Shown: piece by piece, positions 1-8,064 of the stretch
Layout: each line of letters starts with the position of its first letter
Position numbering within the stretch: position 1 is the first letter of the stretch
Source: Planctomycetota bacterium
GTDB taxonomy: Bacteria > Planctomycetota > Phycisphaerae > Sedimentisphaerales > Anaerohalosphaeraceae
Direction of reading: 5' to 3'
DNA length: 42,719 bases
Assembly: GCA_023143375.1 (NCBI GenBank)
Contig: JAGLHQ010000011.1
Span: 1-42,719, forward strand
Notes under the pieces: generated by a model
Database searches by the model: none
What the model saw: the letters and a program-made list of their open reading frames with translations, nothing else
What the model was told of the DNA's origin: nothing
Program-made: the position numbers and the translations under genes

Positions 1-92
1 GGTACGATAAGGTTTTGACGATAACAGAAATGACTGGCTACGGCTATCTCAATGTCAACAGTTTTTATCGGGCACGACTTTAGCTTATTCAT
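1..92 (-). CDS. 5' part of a seam-spanning nuclease-like gene
   Basis: This is the first 92 bases of a leftward gene that leaves the window at position 1 and continues at 42719 if the molecule is circular. The ATG is at 92-90, preceded by AAAGGA six bases upstream. Joined to 42311-42719 it gives 166 residues without a stop. This part encodes the N-terminus, ending near residue 31, just before the family-like segment VPNVSWGL. The family and the likely function are described with the 3' part. The gene upstream ends at 103, so it sits in the same leftward operon. Confidence 0.85.
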   Translation of the reverse strand, partial: MNKLKSCPIKTVDIEIAVASHFCYRQNLIV

Positions 93-102
93 TGGGAGTC
101 CT

Positions 103-372
103 TTAAAATAAATTACCTTGACTATCTATTTGGCCTTTATAGCCACACCATTTACATTGGGCGAAAACCAAGAAAGATAATGGGTCTTTAGGTGATTTAT
201 GAACATGATTATAGCCATGACTATGCCAAGCAAAAACCCCACAGCAAAGTTTGATAAAAATATTGGGTTGCCAAAATCTCATAATGCCTTCCCAAATCAA
301 AAAGAAACATACCACCATCGTTCCAAGGGGAATACCAAGAAAAATTAAAATTAGTATATCTGTTGTTTTCAT
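103..372 (-). CDS. Small membrane protein with a C-terminal CxxC
   Basis: This 89-residue protein is not recognised. Residues 5-28 form one strongly hydrophobic segment, so it is probably an inner-membrane protein. The rest has a double cysteine near residue 43, a histidine-rich stretch (HSHGYNHVH) and a CKWC motif near residue 74 that could bind a metal together with the histidines. Its ATG overlaps the stop of the upstream gene as ATGA (369-372), which indicates translational coupling in the leftward operon. The function is unknown. Confidence 0.7.
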   Translation of the reverse strand: MKTTDILILIFLGIPLGTMVVCFFLIWEGIMRFWQPNIFIKLCCGVFAWHSHGYNHVHKSPKDPLSFLVFAQCKWCGYKGQIDSQGNLF

Positions 373-767
373 TCTTCTTTTCCTTTCTCCAATACCTTCT
401 CAACCCTTCCAATATCGTCTTGGTAGAGCCATTTAAGGACAGAGAGTTGGAAGTGGGGTGAAGCGATTTCTTTCTTATGTATAAGACCATCCATCCTAAT
501 AGGTGTATTTGCTTTTAACCAATCCTCCCTATCCTTAACCGCCCTCCAGACTTTAAAGAAGCCTATGCCCTCGGAGTCGAAAAGGTTTGGGTTCTCACAG
601 TCTATCTTATAATAATCTTGTGAACGTTGACCACATTTTTGACAGACAAAAGCATTTTCAAGTCTACAACGATGCCAACACTCGACCACTTTTATTTTCT
701 CATTAAGCAGTTCTGAGAGTTCCTTCCGTATCTCTACAGAAGATTCTATTTTTTCTATGTCGGTCAT
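369..767 (-). CDS. Putative zinc-binding protein, C-x-H and CxxC type
   Basis: This 132-residue hypothetical protein starts after a strong AGGGAGG site. The N-terminal third is charged. A C-W-H pair near residues 29-31 is followed by CQKC near residues 42-45, a probable zinc site, and then by a DCENPN segment. The gene at 40929-41333 has the same order of elements (C-x-H, CxxC, then D/N-P-D/N), so the two look like distant paralogues in one operon. The C-terminal half is helical and charged. Its role is unknown. Confidence 0.7.
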   Translation of the reverse strand: MTDIEKIESSVEIRKELSELLNEKIKVVECWHRCRLENAFVCQKCGQRSQDYYKIDCENPNLFDSEGIGFFKVWRAVKDREDWLKANTPIRMDGLIHKKEIASPHFQLSVLKWLYQDDIGRVEKVLEKGKEE

Positions 768-778
768 TTTTCCCTCCC

Positions 779-3505
779 TTACAAAAACAACTCCACCGGT
801 ATCTTAGTCGCCCTCGACTTAATACCAGGGCTAAAGTGAATAGTATCTGTGGCCTCAGCGCCTTTGAGGTCGCGCAGGGGCCTGCCCCATTCGCCAACCC
901 AAGGCGTGTTGGCCAAGAGCCCCTTTATGGGGTCGCTTACATTCGATATAAGAACGTAACACTCACGGTTGATCTCGGAGCCGACGTTCTCGACCTTGAT
1001 GCCATACAGCTTTAATTCTCTTTGAGCGTCCACGACGGTTATGCCCTCGCCTTCGACGGCGCCATACGCGGCGATTGTTATGAGATGCCCTACGCTCGTA
1101 TTCTTTGGCCCCGCCGAAGAGTCAAACCTTACTCTACTGGTTGCGAGGCGGTCCAGTAGACGTTCTTCGTCCGTCTTGGATTCAATCGTTGTGTGCTCGG
1201 TCCAGTCCTGCTTTTCTATCCATGTAACGGCTTCGTCGAGCCCGATCTCTTTGAGGCTAAAGCAAAGGTGAGAGCCGGCGAGCAAGCTCCCAATCTGGTC
1301 CGCAATGCGTCTGGACTTCAAGACGCGCGCGGCGGCCTCAATGAACATATTGCAGTTGGCCTGAAGTATTTTAAGGTTTGCCAGGGAACGCGCGAGCATT
1401 TTATTCGCGTACTCTGCCGTGAACGTCCTAACGATGTCGCCGTGCAAGACCTGCCATTCTTCGTCTGCGTTCGGGGCCCTGTTCTGCTGAAGTATTAATT
1501 TGGAGATACGATTCTCGTCTGCGGCCTGATAGATAGACGTATTGATCGAGCCGAAAAGAAAGCAGGACCGCATACTGAAGCCCTGACCGGAACCATCTGC
1601 CGTGCCTTTGAAGATATACCCGCCGGAGCTTGCCACGCGCGCGAGACCCAAGATACCCTGCACCCTCGCTATGGCCTTCTTGTCCTCGGCCTCAAACTCG
1701 TCTATGACTATGGGTAGGGCGTCTTGCCCGAGGTGTTGTCGGATTGCGGCCTCGGTTGTATCCTTGGAGAATACCTGGCCGGTTGCTCCGATAGTTTTTT
1801 TAACGATAGTGTCTATTATGGTAGACTTGCCAAGACCAGAAGCACCGGTTACCCAAAGATGGGGCCGCCACTTGAGCATGCCACAGACCGGAGCGATAAC
1901 AAGCCAGCCGGCAAGCAGGTGTCCGCTCAGGGGATGCTTCCAGGAGAGCCGGCGGCATATACTCACGAGTAGTTGGGCCTCTTTAGTCGAGGCAATTTTA
2001 GAAGTATCTATATCAAGGTCTATGTCACGCGGATAGGTGTGCTTGCTGTCGACGTCTTGAGGCTCAAAGGGCGCCCCATCGACATAGACCTTCGTGCCGA
2101 GGTGTAGGACGGTTCTACCGGCGTCTATCCATGCCCCGCGCCCTCGTATCTGCTTGTGAGCATCGAAGATCCCCACCTTAGCCTGGAGCTTCAATAAGGA
2201 CTCGTACGCGGCGTCCCAATTTATCCCGTCCTTACTCTTAGCGGGAAAACCCCCCTCCCAAAAGCTCAAGGGAGCCAAAAGCAAAAAATTATTCTTAGCA
2301 TGTTGTTGTGGTGTGAGCGCTACGATTTGCTGTGTAGCCTTCGGCATATAGAAAAAGACATTATTTCTATGCCCGAGCGCCCTGAAAGGACGCGCGTATT
2401 CATCCTCCAAAGGCGCCATATCGGGGATTTCTTCCGTGTTGTAGGTATCAATAGGGGGCGAACCGTCCTCAGACGGGGCTCCTGCGGCCTCTACGGGGGG
2501 ATATGGGGCTACTAGGCCCTTGGCCCACGCGATAACCTTCTCCTTGGTCCATTTATCGGCCTCGGCATCGGCAACGTCCCATCCTTTGGGCTTATCCTTG
2601 TCCCAACCTATGAGCTTGACGCTCGCGGCGCTCACATCGAGCATCTTGGAAGCGACCAGGGCCATAGTATCGACTCCAGGCTCGTCTGCATCCGGCCATA
2701 TAAGCACTTTCTTGTCCCTGAGAGGCCCCCAGTCGGCCTTGGAGAAGGCTTTTGTGCCTCCAGGCCAAGAGAGGACGTTATATGTCGGTAAGAGTCTATG
2801 GGCGGCATCCACGCACTTTTCACCCTCTACTATGAGGACCGGCGCATCGGGGTTCTGGTCGAGCCTCTCGAGCCCATAGAGCGGCCTTGGCTCAGGGAAC
2901 GGGAAATGACACCATCCCTCTATTTCTTCGCCGGCCTTGTTCTTGCGCTTACACCACATGATCGACGGCGTGAGCTTCTTACCGGCGATAACCACGCGCA
3001 GGACATAGCCGTATAGCTGGCCTTCTTTTGTGAGATAGCCAAATACCATTTCCGGCGTATAAGTGGACTCGCGCCACTTGCCGGCCTCGTCTCTTTTGGG
3101 ATTCCAGATAGGGGGGGTGCTCTTGCCTTTAGTAAATAGAGGCGCATTGCTTGGTACGGGCGCTACGGGCTCTATGCCATCATAGCAGGACTTGATGATC
3201 TTCTTGACGGCCTTCTTACCGGCTATCTTCTTACCGGCCTTGCGCTTGCCTCCGAGTATTTCACACGCGCCTTTGAAGTCCACGGCATCGGCTTCCATGA
3301 TGAAGTCCAAAACATCACCGTTGGCGCCGCACCCGAAGCAATGGAAAAATTCTTTCTCGGGTATGACGGTAAAGGACGGTGTTTTCTCGCTATGGAAAGG
3401 ACAGAGACCGCGATACTCTTTGCCGTCTTTTTTTAATTGTACGCGCTCGCTTATCACATCAACAAGCGGACGCAGGGCTTTTATCTCGTCACTATCAAAT
3501 GCCAT
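779..3505 (-). CDS. Primase-helicase (CHC2 zinc finger, TOPRIM, AAA ATPase)
   Basis: This 908-residue replication protein should make primers and unwind DNA at the fork. The N-terminus has a DnaG-type CHC2 zinc finger: C35 and H38, then C56 and C59 in FHCFGCG. A TOPRIM domain follows, with the acidic VEGEK motif at 226-230 and the WPDAD motif at 270-274. The C-terminal half has a Walker A motif, GASGLGKST (554-562), and a Walker B motif, VIDEFE with D602 and E603, as in DUF927-like or P4-alpha-like phage helicases. A Lys/Ala-rich linker lies near residues 86-105. It is the largest gene of the leftward operon and starts just after the methyltransferase-like gene. No DNA polymerase is present, so host polymerase is probably recruited. 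Confidence 0.9.
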   Translation of the reverse strand: MAFDSDEIKALRPLVDVISERVQLKKDGKEYRGLCPFHSEKTPSFTVIPEKEFFHCFGCGANGDVLDFIMEADAVDFKGACEILGGKRKAGKKIAGKKAVKKIIKSCYDGIEPVAPVPSNAPLFTKGKSTPPIWNPKRDEAGKWRESTYTPEMVFGYLTKEGQLYGYVLRVVIAGKKLTPSIMWCKRKNKAGEEIEGWCHFPFPEPRPLYGLERLDQNPDAPVLIVEGEKCVDAAHRLLPTYNVLSWPGGTKAFSKADWGPLRDKKVLIWPDADEPGVDTMALVASKMLDVSAASVKLIGWDKDKPKGWDVADAEADKWTKEKVIAWAKGLVAPYPPVEAAGAPSEDGSPPIDTYNTEEIPDMAPLEDEYARPFRALGHRNNVFFYMPKATQQIVALTPQQHAKNNFLLLAPLSFWEGGFPAKSKDGINWDAAYESLLKLQAKVGIFDAHKQIRGRGAWIDAGRTVLHLGTKVYVDGAPFEPQDVDSKHTYPRDIDLDIDTSKIASTKEAQLLVSICRRLSWKHPLSGHLLAGWLVIAPVCGMLKWRPHLWVTGASGLGKSTIIDTIVKKTIGATGQVFSKDTTEAAIRQHLGQDALPIVIDEFEAEDKKAIARVQGILGLARVASSGGYIFKGTADGSGQGFSMRSCFLFGSINTSIYQAADENRISKLILQQNRAPNADEEWQVLHGDIVRTFTAEYANKMLARSLANLKILQANCNMFIEAAARVLKSRRIADQIGSLLAGSHLCFSLKEIGLDEAVTWIEKQDWTEHTTIESKTDEERLLDRLATSRVRFDSSAGPKNTSVGHLITIAAYGAVEGEGITVVDAQRELKLYGIKVENVGSEINRECYVLISNVSDPIKGLLANTPWVGEWGRPLRDLKGAEATDTIHFSPGIKSRATKIPVELFL

Positions 3506-3508
3506 ATA

Positions 3509-4090
3509 TCAGCCCCATTGAGTCGCCATAGCATCGGCGATCCCTTTATAGGTTAAACTTCTTATCTTCCCCCTGTCCGGCGAAGGACCCAGTTTATTTT
3601 GACCGCTTGATGTTTGATTCGCATAACGATCTTTAATAATAGTTTCTGTTGGTTTTAATAACGGTAAATTTTTAAGCCAAAGGCAAGTTTTTTTACTTGC
3701 GTCATGCCCAAATTGCCAAGGTTGTATGATCTGATCGGGCTTTCTGATTCGCGTGCTGATACAACTAACAGGGGCTTCGAGCGCTATCTTGCCAATAGAA
3801 GCATCGAAAAGTTTTTTAACAAACCTTAGAGCTTCTTCGGTTTTTTCTGCGCGACCCTCTATGCGTTTATTCCAATGCAGACCGGATACAGCAGTATAAG
3901 TACATGGAGGATGGAAAATGCCTAAATCCCAATAACCCATAGTCGCCTTGAGAAAAGTAATTAAATCGCCTTGATAATGAGGGCCGGAAGCCTCGGTAGG
4001 CAATAAATCACAACTCCAAGCATTATGCCCGTGTCGGAGAAAAGCATCACGGACAACGCCACTATATTCACAGCCCACCAGAACATTCAC
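3509..4090 (-). CDS. C5-cytosine methyltransferase-like protein
   Basis: This 193-residue protein has a Rossmann-type start (VLVGCEYSG), an acidic second strand (SCDLLP), and an HPPCTY motif with C63 at the position of the catalytic cysteine of DNA cytosine-5 methyltransferases. It is far shorter than complete enzymes (over 300 residues) and has no visible target-recognition domain. Short proteins of this type are common in phages and are usually annotated as methyltransferases on this basis. It could protect phage DNA from restriction or modify another substrate. It lies directly upstream of the primase gene. Confidence 0.65.
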   Translation of the reverse strand: MNVLVGCEYSGVVRDAFLRHGHNAWSCDLLPTEASGPHYQGDLITFLKATMGYWDLGIFHPPCTYTAVSGLHWNKRIEGRAEKTEEALRFVKKLFDASIGKIALEAPVSCISTRIRKPDQIIQPWQFGHDASKKTCLWLKNLPLLKPTETIIKDRYANQTSSGQNKLGPSPDRGKIRSLTYKGIADAMATQWG

Positions 4091-4102
4091 TGTTAGGCTC
4101 CT

Positions 4103-4300
4103 TTATTTGTCGAGCTTGTCTAAAGCGCGCAGGATAATGGGGCCGGACACTCTAATTCCTCTAACCAAATGCGACACCTGCCAGGGGTAACAGTCAAGGA
4201 TAAGGGCTATGTCCGCTAATGAGGCCTTGTTTTTATCTCTGTAGTCACTGGCCAGCTTTGCCGCTCTTTTTCGTTTCTCTAAAGTAATTTTATTGCTCAT
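4103..4300 (-). CDS. Small HTH-like protein
   Basis: This protein has 65 residues, basic at the N-terminus. The segment KASLADIALILDCYPWQVSH looks like a helix-turn-helix, suggesting DNA binding and possibly autoregulation of the early operon. It lies between the methyltransferase-like gene and the YopX gene. The assignment rests only on the pattern of helices and is tentative. Confidence 0.65.
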   Translation of the reverse strand: MSNKITLEKRKRAAKLASDYRDKNKASLADIALILDCYPWQVSHLVRGIRVSGPIILRALDKLDK

Positions 4301-4351
4301 GCGGTCTCCTTAGTGGCTGGCAATTCACGCCCTATAATTGATTTAATATCT

Positions 4352-4729
4352 TTAAAGAGTAGCGGCTATATGGCCTATGATTTCTCCACATTTAGCCATT
4401 CTTTCCTTAAAAAATCCCCACCCCCCTTTTTTACTGTCGGGATGGGTAGCCATAAACCACTGCGCATTAAGAGTGTTCCATTCAATGACCCACTCCCTCT
4501 TGTTCCATCTTATTTTATGCCCCTCGTAAATCTCTTTACCGTCCTTGTCGAGTAGACCGGTGAATTGGTAGAGGTCAATATTGTCATCGCCCTCTCTCCC
4601 CCCACCATCTTCTAAGAGGAAAGTTAAATATTCACCATGTTCTTCTTCGTTGTGCCAAGATATTTCCTCGACTTTTAAAAGTCTCTTTTCGTCTTTAACC
4701 CACGCCATAAACTTTATCGGTCTATTCAT
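4352..4729 (-). CDS. YopX-family protein
   Basis: This 125-residue protein begins MNRPIKFMAW and has the typical YopX core (LYQFTGLLDKDGKEIYEGHK at residues 53-72, then a WxxxW strand). YopX proteins are widespread in phages and their molecular role is unknown. The ATG at 4729 is preferred over an upstream one because it overlaps the preceding stop as ATGA, and because YopX proteins start at this motif. The C-terminal segment EIIGHIAAT also fits the family, which ends with the I-x-G-N/H-I motif. Confidence 0.88.
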   Translation of the reverse strand: MNRPIKFMAWVKDEKRLLKVEEISWHNEEEHGEYLTFLLEDGGGREGDDNIDLYQFTGLLDKDGKEIYEGHKIRWNKREWVIEWNTLNAQWFMATHPDSKKGGWGFFKERMAKCGEIIGHIAATL

Positions 4730-4938
4730 TCTATCCCCTCCCACACGGCTCCATACAGCTCTTGCTCGTACTGATAGCTCGACCATTCGGCGGCCTCTGC
4801 ACGGCCCTTGTAGCGTTCGGTCTCCTGCGCTTGCTCGGCCACGGTATAGGCTGTGTACTTAATAAGCCCTGCGGACAGGCCGGCGAAGGCAAGCGCGAAG
4901 ATGGTGATTATGACTATGAGGGCTTTACGGTTTGTCAT
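4726..4938 (-). CDS. Small single-pass membrane protein
   Basis: This 70-residue protein has a hydrophobic segment at residues 6-27 after a short basic N-terminus, then a charged, probably helical tail. It is coupled by ATGA overlaps to both the upstream coiled-coil gene and the downstream YopX gene. The function is unknown. An early membrane protein could act in superinfection exclusion, but nothing in the sequence proves that. Confidence 0.65.
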   Translation of the reverse strand: MTNRKALIVIITIFALAFAGLSAGLIKYTAYTVAEQAQETERYKGRAEAAEWSSYQYEQELYGAVWEGIE

Positions 4939-5294
4939 CGTAGCTCGGGCCCCAAGTATTCTCTGCCGGCGGCCTTCAGCTTTCTTATGGTTTCTCTTGT
5001 TTCGGCCAACTCAACATAGAGCTTTGAAATCGTCTTGTCTTGTAAAATCTTTGCGCAGTCACTACTGGCCAGCTTCAACCTCGCCTCGTCCAGTTCGGCC
5101 TTGAGGTTCTCGATTGTCTCCAGATAGCTTTTGCAGTCGAAGCACCCCTTTACGAGCACGGCCTTGCTTGACTTTAAAAGCTCTCTAAGTTCGTTCTGAC
5201 TCGGCTCCTCGACTTTCTTTAAGAGGGGTATGTTGAACACTCTTTTAACCTCTTCCCGCACCTCGCTCTTTATCATCTCCGCTATGGATTCCAT
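4935..5294 (-). CDS. Coiled-coil protein, first gene after an internal promoter
   Basis: This 119-residue, highly charged protein has a long probable coiled coil at residues 57-110. It carries cysteines at C52 and C55 (CFDC) and another in SSDC. The start is fixed by AAAGGAGG seven bases upstream of the ATG at 5294. It is the first gene downstream of the promoter at 5391-5419. The function is not recognised. Confidence 0.7.
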   Translation of the reverse strand: MESIAEMIKSEVREEVKRVFNIPLLKKVEEPSQNELRELLKSSKAVLVKGCFDCKSYLETIENLKAELDEARLKLASSDCAKILQDKTISKLYVELAETRETIRKLKAAGREYLGPELR

Positions 5295-5390
5295 GTGGCC
5301 TCCTTTAAGTTGGCGGGTTCAGGAGTCAAACCTGATTATAAGGCAAAGCGGCGTTCATACCATTACCCGCCAAAATTGTTGTTGTTTACG

Positions 5391-5419
5391 AGTATACTCT
5401 CGCCCCCCACGCTTGTCAA
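5391..5419 (-). promoter_or_regulatory. Leftward sigma-70-type promoter
   Basis: Read leftward, TTGACA (5419-5414) is followed by exactly 17 bases and then TATACT (5396-5391). This is close to the sigma-70 consensus. It lies in the gap between the winged-helix gene and the coiled-coil gene, and would start transcription near 5384, giving a leader of about 90 bases. An inverted repeat overlaps its -35 box. Confidence 0.85.
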
Positions 5420-5447
5420 GGAAAAACTTTACTTTTTCTCAAGCGTG
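5408..5447. repeat. Inverted repeat over the -35 box, candidate operator
   Basis: CACGCTTG at 5408-5415 is matched by its exact reverse complement CAAGCGTG at 5440-5447. The arm centres are 32 bases apart, about three helical turns, and the left arm overlaps the -35 region of the 5391-5419 promoter. This suggests a dimer binding site or two half-sites on one DNA face. The regulator is unknown. The winged-helix gene next door is an obvious candidate. Confidence 0.45.
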
Positions 5448-5454
5448 TCTCAAG

Positions 5455-5468
5455 GGGGCGCAGGCCCC
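5455..5468 (-). terminator. Short GC hairpin at the end of the winged-helix gene
   Basis: GGGGC and GCCCC form a 5-bp stem with a 4-base loop that begins at the stop codon of the winged-helix gene. No T-run follows in the leftward direction, so it may only slow or partly terminate transcription before the internal promoter. Confidence 0.3.
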
Positions 5469-5905
5469 TATATCACCTCTTTCGGCAACCTATAGGTAGC
5501 GCCGCCTGCCTGCTCGACTAGCCCTTGACTCTTAAGCCGTGAGAGATAGACCAGAGCCGAGGTGAGTGTGACCTGCCGGTCCGCATTGCGGTTCAAGCGA
5601 TCCATGATCTGGATAGCCGTCGCGCGGCCCCCGAGCTCTCTAAGGGCTATGACATACTTGCTTTCCTTGGTCCGCGTTTTGCCCTTTAGAGAGAAAAAAG
5701 CCTTCCCTGTGGCCCTGTAGTGACCTTCTGTGGGGCGTTCAACACACCCTTTGGCGATTAAGCGTGTCAAGTAAACCAGACAGGAACCGAGCTTCATGGC
5801 CGGCTCGTTCTCCTCCTGGTATTTCTTGTAGACCTGCTTGAGCGTCCGGCCCTCTTTATGTTTTGTCACCGCCGCGAGCACGGCGGGCATGCCTCCGTAT
5901 TTCAT
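5468..5905 (-). CDS. Tandem winged-helix DNA-binding protein
   Basis: This 145-residue basic protein seems to be built from two similar halves. Each ends in a winged-helix-like pattern: SCLVYLTRLIAKGCVE followed by a Y-R-A-T wing, then SALVYLSRLKSQGLVE followed by an A-T-Y-R-L wing. The start at 5905 is chosen because its ATG overlaps the preceding stop as ATGA. An upstream ATG would lengthen it by 12 residues. It is probably an early regulator or nucleoid-associated protein. It lies directly upstream of an internal promoter carrying an inverted repeat, so it may control it. Confidence 0.7.
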   Translation of the reverse strand: MKYGGMPAVLAAVTKHKEGRTLKQVYKKYQEENEPAMKLGSCLVYLTRLIAKGCVERPTEGHYRATGKAFFSLKGKTRTKESKYVIALRELGGRATAIQIMDRLNRNADRQVTLTSALVYLSRLKSQGLVEQAGGATYRLPKEVI

Positions 5906-6159
5906 TCGGGCCTCCCCGCTAGGCCGCAGTAGCCCTTCCATTCGGATTGGGGATAATCTACAGTTACCATATCATCGGGGTCTTTTTTGTCGGGTACTAC
6001 TTCCAAATGGCTTTTACTTTCTATATCCCACCGCCAAGCCATACAGACAGAAGCTGAACAAAAACCAGCAACATTTGTAACTCCTTTATTGCATTCCTCT
6101 AGCTCTAACGCTTGACAACACCATTTCTTTTTCGCTTCTTCTTCCGTGAATAGACTCAT
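5902..6159 (-). CDS. Cysteine-rich hypothetical protein
   Basis: This protein has 85 residues, with cysteines at CC near 14-15 and others near 23, 34, 39 and 78, plus a tryptophan-rich centre (MAWRWD). It could bind zinc. It is coupled by ATGA overlaps to both neighbours. No family is recognised. Confidence 0.65.
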   Translation of the reverse strand: MSLFTEEEAKKKWCCQALELEECNKGVTNVAGFCSASVCMAWRWDIESKSHLEVVPDKKDPDDMVTVDYPQSEWKGYCGLAGRPE

Positions 6160-6521
6160 GCCTCTCCCTCCTTATAGCGTCTTGCCTGAGCAAGCGCGTT
6201 TTCTAAGTTCTCGGCGGTATCCGGCAGTTGCCCTGTATCCTTCAAGCCGGACACCGTACCGCTTATAGCCCCCTCAAGCACCGCCAAGGCCCTGCCAAGG
6301 CGGTTAATATTCCTCTGTCCATAAATGCCCATATCGGCCCATTTAGGATAACACTCCTTACAGACCAGTATGTCCGGCGGCTCGTCCTCGTTCTCATAAA
6401 AGAGCACGTCGTCACAGTCTAGCCTTATCGAGCCCTCCAGAACGGCATAGCACCGGTCTTTTTCGTCAAACTCTCGCTTGCAAAACAAGCAAGTTTTTTC
6501 TGTCATTGCCGCGCTTCCCAT
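6156..6521 (-). CDS. Zinc-ribbon hypothetical protein
   Basis: This 121-residue protein has an N-terminal CLFC (about residues 10-13) and a second CKEC near residue 51, which together make a plausible treble-clef or zinc-ribbon site. The C-terminal half is helical. The start at 6521 is supported by AGGAGG seven bases upstream. A longer reading frame exists but lacks such a site. The function is unknown. Confidence 0.7.
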   Translation of the reverse strand: MGSAAMTEKTCLFCKREFDEKDRCYAVLEGSIRLDCDDVLFYENEDEPPDILVCKECYPKWADMGIYGQRNINRLGRALAVLEGAISGTVSGLKDTGQLPDTAENLENALAQARRYKEGEA

Positions 6522-6532
6522 AGTTAAGCCTC

Positions 6533-6907
6533 CTAGTTTCGTGTTGGATTTAAAACTTTTAAAACTTTTTCGCATACCTTGGGGTGCAAGCGTTGCGTAT
6601 AGTTCTCGCTTACCCTGAGCCTCTCCTTTTTGAGCATGTCCGTAATTGTTGCAACTGCCTTGTAAGGATTGCTCTTTATAGCCTTTTTGATAAAATCACA
6701 AACAAGTCCATACTGGTGCTTATGGTCGTGATATATTGGGCACAAGATGCTCTCTGGCCCCAAATCCTTTGATGAAATTACAAAGCACCTATCGTTAATG
6801 CGGTTAATCTTCGGGTTATCGGGTAGTTGCGCCACTCTTGCCCGAAGAGCCAACGAGACTAGCGCAAGCTCACCAACAACCTCTTCTATGGTTTCTAGCT
6901 CGCCCAT
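6533..6907 (-). CDS. Hypothetical protein
   Basis: This 124-residue protein begins MGELETIEEVVGELALVSLA after an AGAGAGG site. The middle carries CPIYHDHKHQYG, which could be a metal site, and the C-terminal half is basic and helical. It overlaps the upstream gene by 13 bases. No family is recognised. Confidence 0.6.
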   Translation of the reverse strand: MGELETIEEVVGELALVSLALRARVAQLPDNPKINRINDRCFVISSKDLGPESILCPIYHDHKHQYGLVCDFIKKAIKSNPYKAVATITDMLKKERLRVSENYTQRLHPKVCEKVLKVLNPTRN

Positions 6908-7170
6908 AACGGCCTCTCTTTCTTTGCCCCTGCTATTTCCATCGGAACCCCACAACAATCAACCGGAGTTTCCCCGCTCCCACACTCGCATAAATCCACG
7001 CCCCAATGGTTGACGCAATGGTTGCAGTGAAAATCTGTATTATCCTCGGTTACCTTAAGGCCAGGAAAAAACTCGTCAAGGCGACCCTCCATAACGCACT
7101 GGTTTAAATTGTCGCTCTTAACCGTAACCGCGCCACACTCGCACCGCGTTACCATAATATCTGCGTCCAT
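6895..7170 (-). CDS. Small multi-cysteine protein, probable zinc ribbons
   Basis: This 91-residue protein has four cysteine clusters: CEC near residue 10, CNHC near residue 49, CEC near residue 61 and DCC near residue 71. At least one zinc ribbon is likely. Its ATG shares one base with the stop of the upstream gene (TAATG). It is part of a run of Cys-rich early proteins. The function is unknown. Confidence 0.65.
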   Translation of the reverse strand: MDADIMVTRCECGAVTVKSDNLNQCVMEGRLDEFFPGLKVTEDNTDFHCNHCVNHWGVDLCECGSGETPVDCCGVPMEIAGAKKERPLWAS

Positions 7171-7433
7171 TATCTGCCCCCTTTCCCGTCCTGCGCCGCC
7201 GGATTCATATACACCACAAGGATATTATCAAAAAACTCCTGCGGGCGCTCCTCGCACAACTCTGGCACCCACTTATTGATATGCTTTGAAGTGGTCATAC
7301 TCCACTTGCGCGACGTTTTGAAATATTCGCCGTTGACCTGCGCCGCAACTGGCGTCTTGTAGCTGAATAAAACCGCGTTTAGATTGTCAAGTCTTATTTC
7401 TGTCGTATTCGCTCCTATGCTTTTCAGTTCCAT
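7170..7433 (-). CDS. Small conserved phage/plasmid-type protein
   Basis: This 87-residue protein starts MELKSIGANTTEIRLDNLN after AAAGGAAG. The core LFSYKTPVAAQVNGEYFKT followed by KWSMTTSKHINKW resembles a small protein often seen in phage and plasmid accessory genes, whose role is unknown. The reading frame is open further upstream, but this start has the only convincing ribosome binding site. Confidence 0.7.
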   Translation of the reverse strand: MELKSIGANTTEIRLDNLNAVLFSYKTPVAAQVNGEYFKTSRKWSMTTSKHINKWVPELCEERPQEFFDNILVVYMNPAAQDGKGGR

Positions 7434-7462
7434 AATGCTTCCTTTCTGGCCTGTTGGCCTCT

Positions 7463-7792
7463 CTATTGATGGTATTTTGGGTGTTGATATATAGTGCCCC
7501 CGTCCTTTTTGTTTGCGTAAGTTATCTTGACTATACAATGGTCTAACATCCCGCCGCCGCCAAGAGAGCGGCTATTGTGGATAAGTAAGGGGATTTTAAT
7601 ACGCCCCGTGCTACGTCCGATAGTGCCGCGCACGCCCCAAACGTCGCCCCAGTCTTTGCCCGTCTTTGTGTCGCCCCAATGGAACCGCGCGCGCGTTTGA
7701 TTAGCCTTTAAGCGCTCTAAAATTGCTATCATTTCTTTGCTTGTATCTTGGCAATACGCCGTCCCGTTGACTATCTGGTATTTATGGCTCAT
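7463..7792 (-). CDS. Conserved hypothetical phage protein
   Basis: This 109-residue protein starts after GAGGAGGTG. Its central and C-terminal parts (VWGVRGTIGRSTGRIKIPLL, then HNSRSLGGGGMLDHCIVKI) match a pattern I associate with a small protein common on phages and plasmids, with no known activity. Its C-terminus lies close upstream of the following gene, in the same operon. Confidence 0.7.
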   Translation of the reverse strand: MSHKYQIVNGTAYCQDTSKEMIAILERLKANQTRARFHWGDTKTGKDWGDVWGVRGTIGRSTGRIKIPLLIHNSRSLGGGGMLDHCIVKITYANKKDGGTIYQHPKYHQ

Positions 7793-7869
7793 TTTGTCAC
7801 CTCCTCACTGTGGGCTTAATTACCCATCAACACGCCCCAGGACTCGCCCAGGGCGCGCAGGATGGAGAA

Positions 7870-8034
7870 TTAAGCGTTAAGAGCGTCTACGATCTTGCTT
7901 GCGTCCTCTTCGCTAAAAACTACGGCGAAAGGATTTTCAGAATTATCGCGCCCTGCGTTGTCGTAGATATGAATATAATCTAGCCCTACATGATACTCGT
8001 ACCTAGCCACATCCTTGTTTGTCCACTCTGCCAT
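7870..8034 (-). CDS. Small acidic protein, 54 residues
   Basis: An ATG at 8034 opens a 54-codon frame ending in TAA at 7870-7872, preceded by AAAGGCGG. The product begins MAEWTNKDVARYEYHVGLDY and is acidic and aromatic-rich. It fills an otherwise empty stretch between two leftward genes and has similar codon use. The function is unknown. Confidence 0.6.
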   Translation of the reverse strand: MAEWTNKDVARYEYHVGLDYIHIYDNAGRDNSENPFAVVFSEEDASKIVDALNA

Positions 8035-8064
8035 TCTTTTACCGCCTTTCTGCGCTTGTGCGCG

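Noticed and set aside
2300-3016. Rightward reading frames within the primase gene
   Set aside because: They are antisense shadows without ribosome binding sites, and the primase frame has clear domains.
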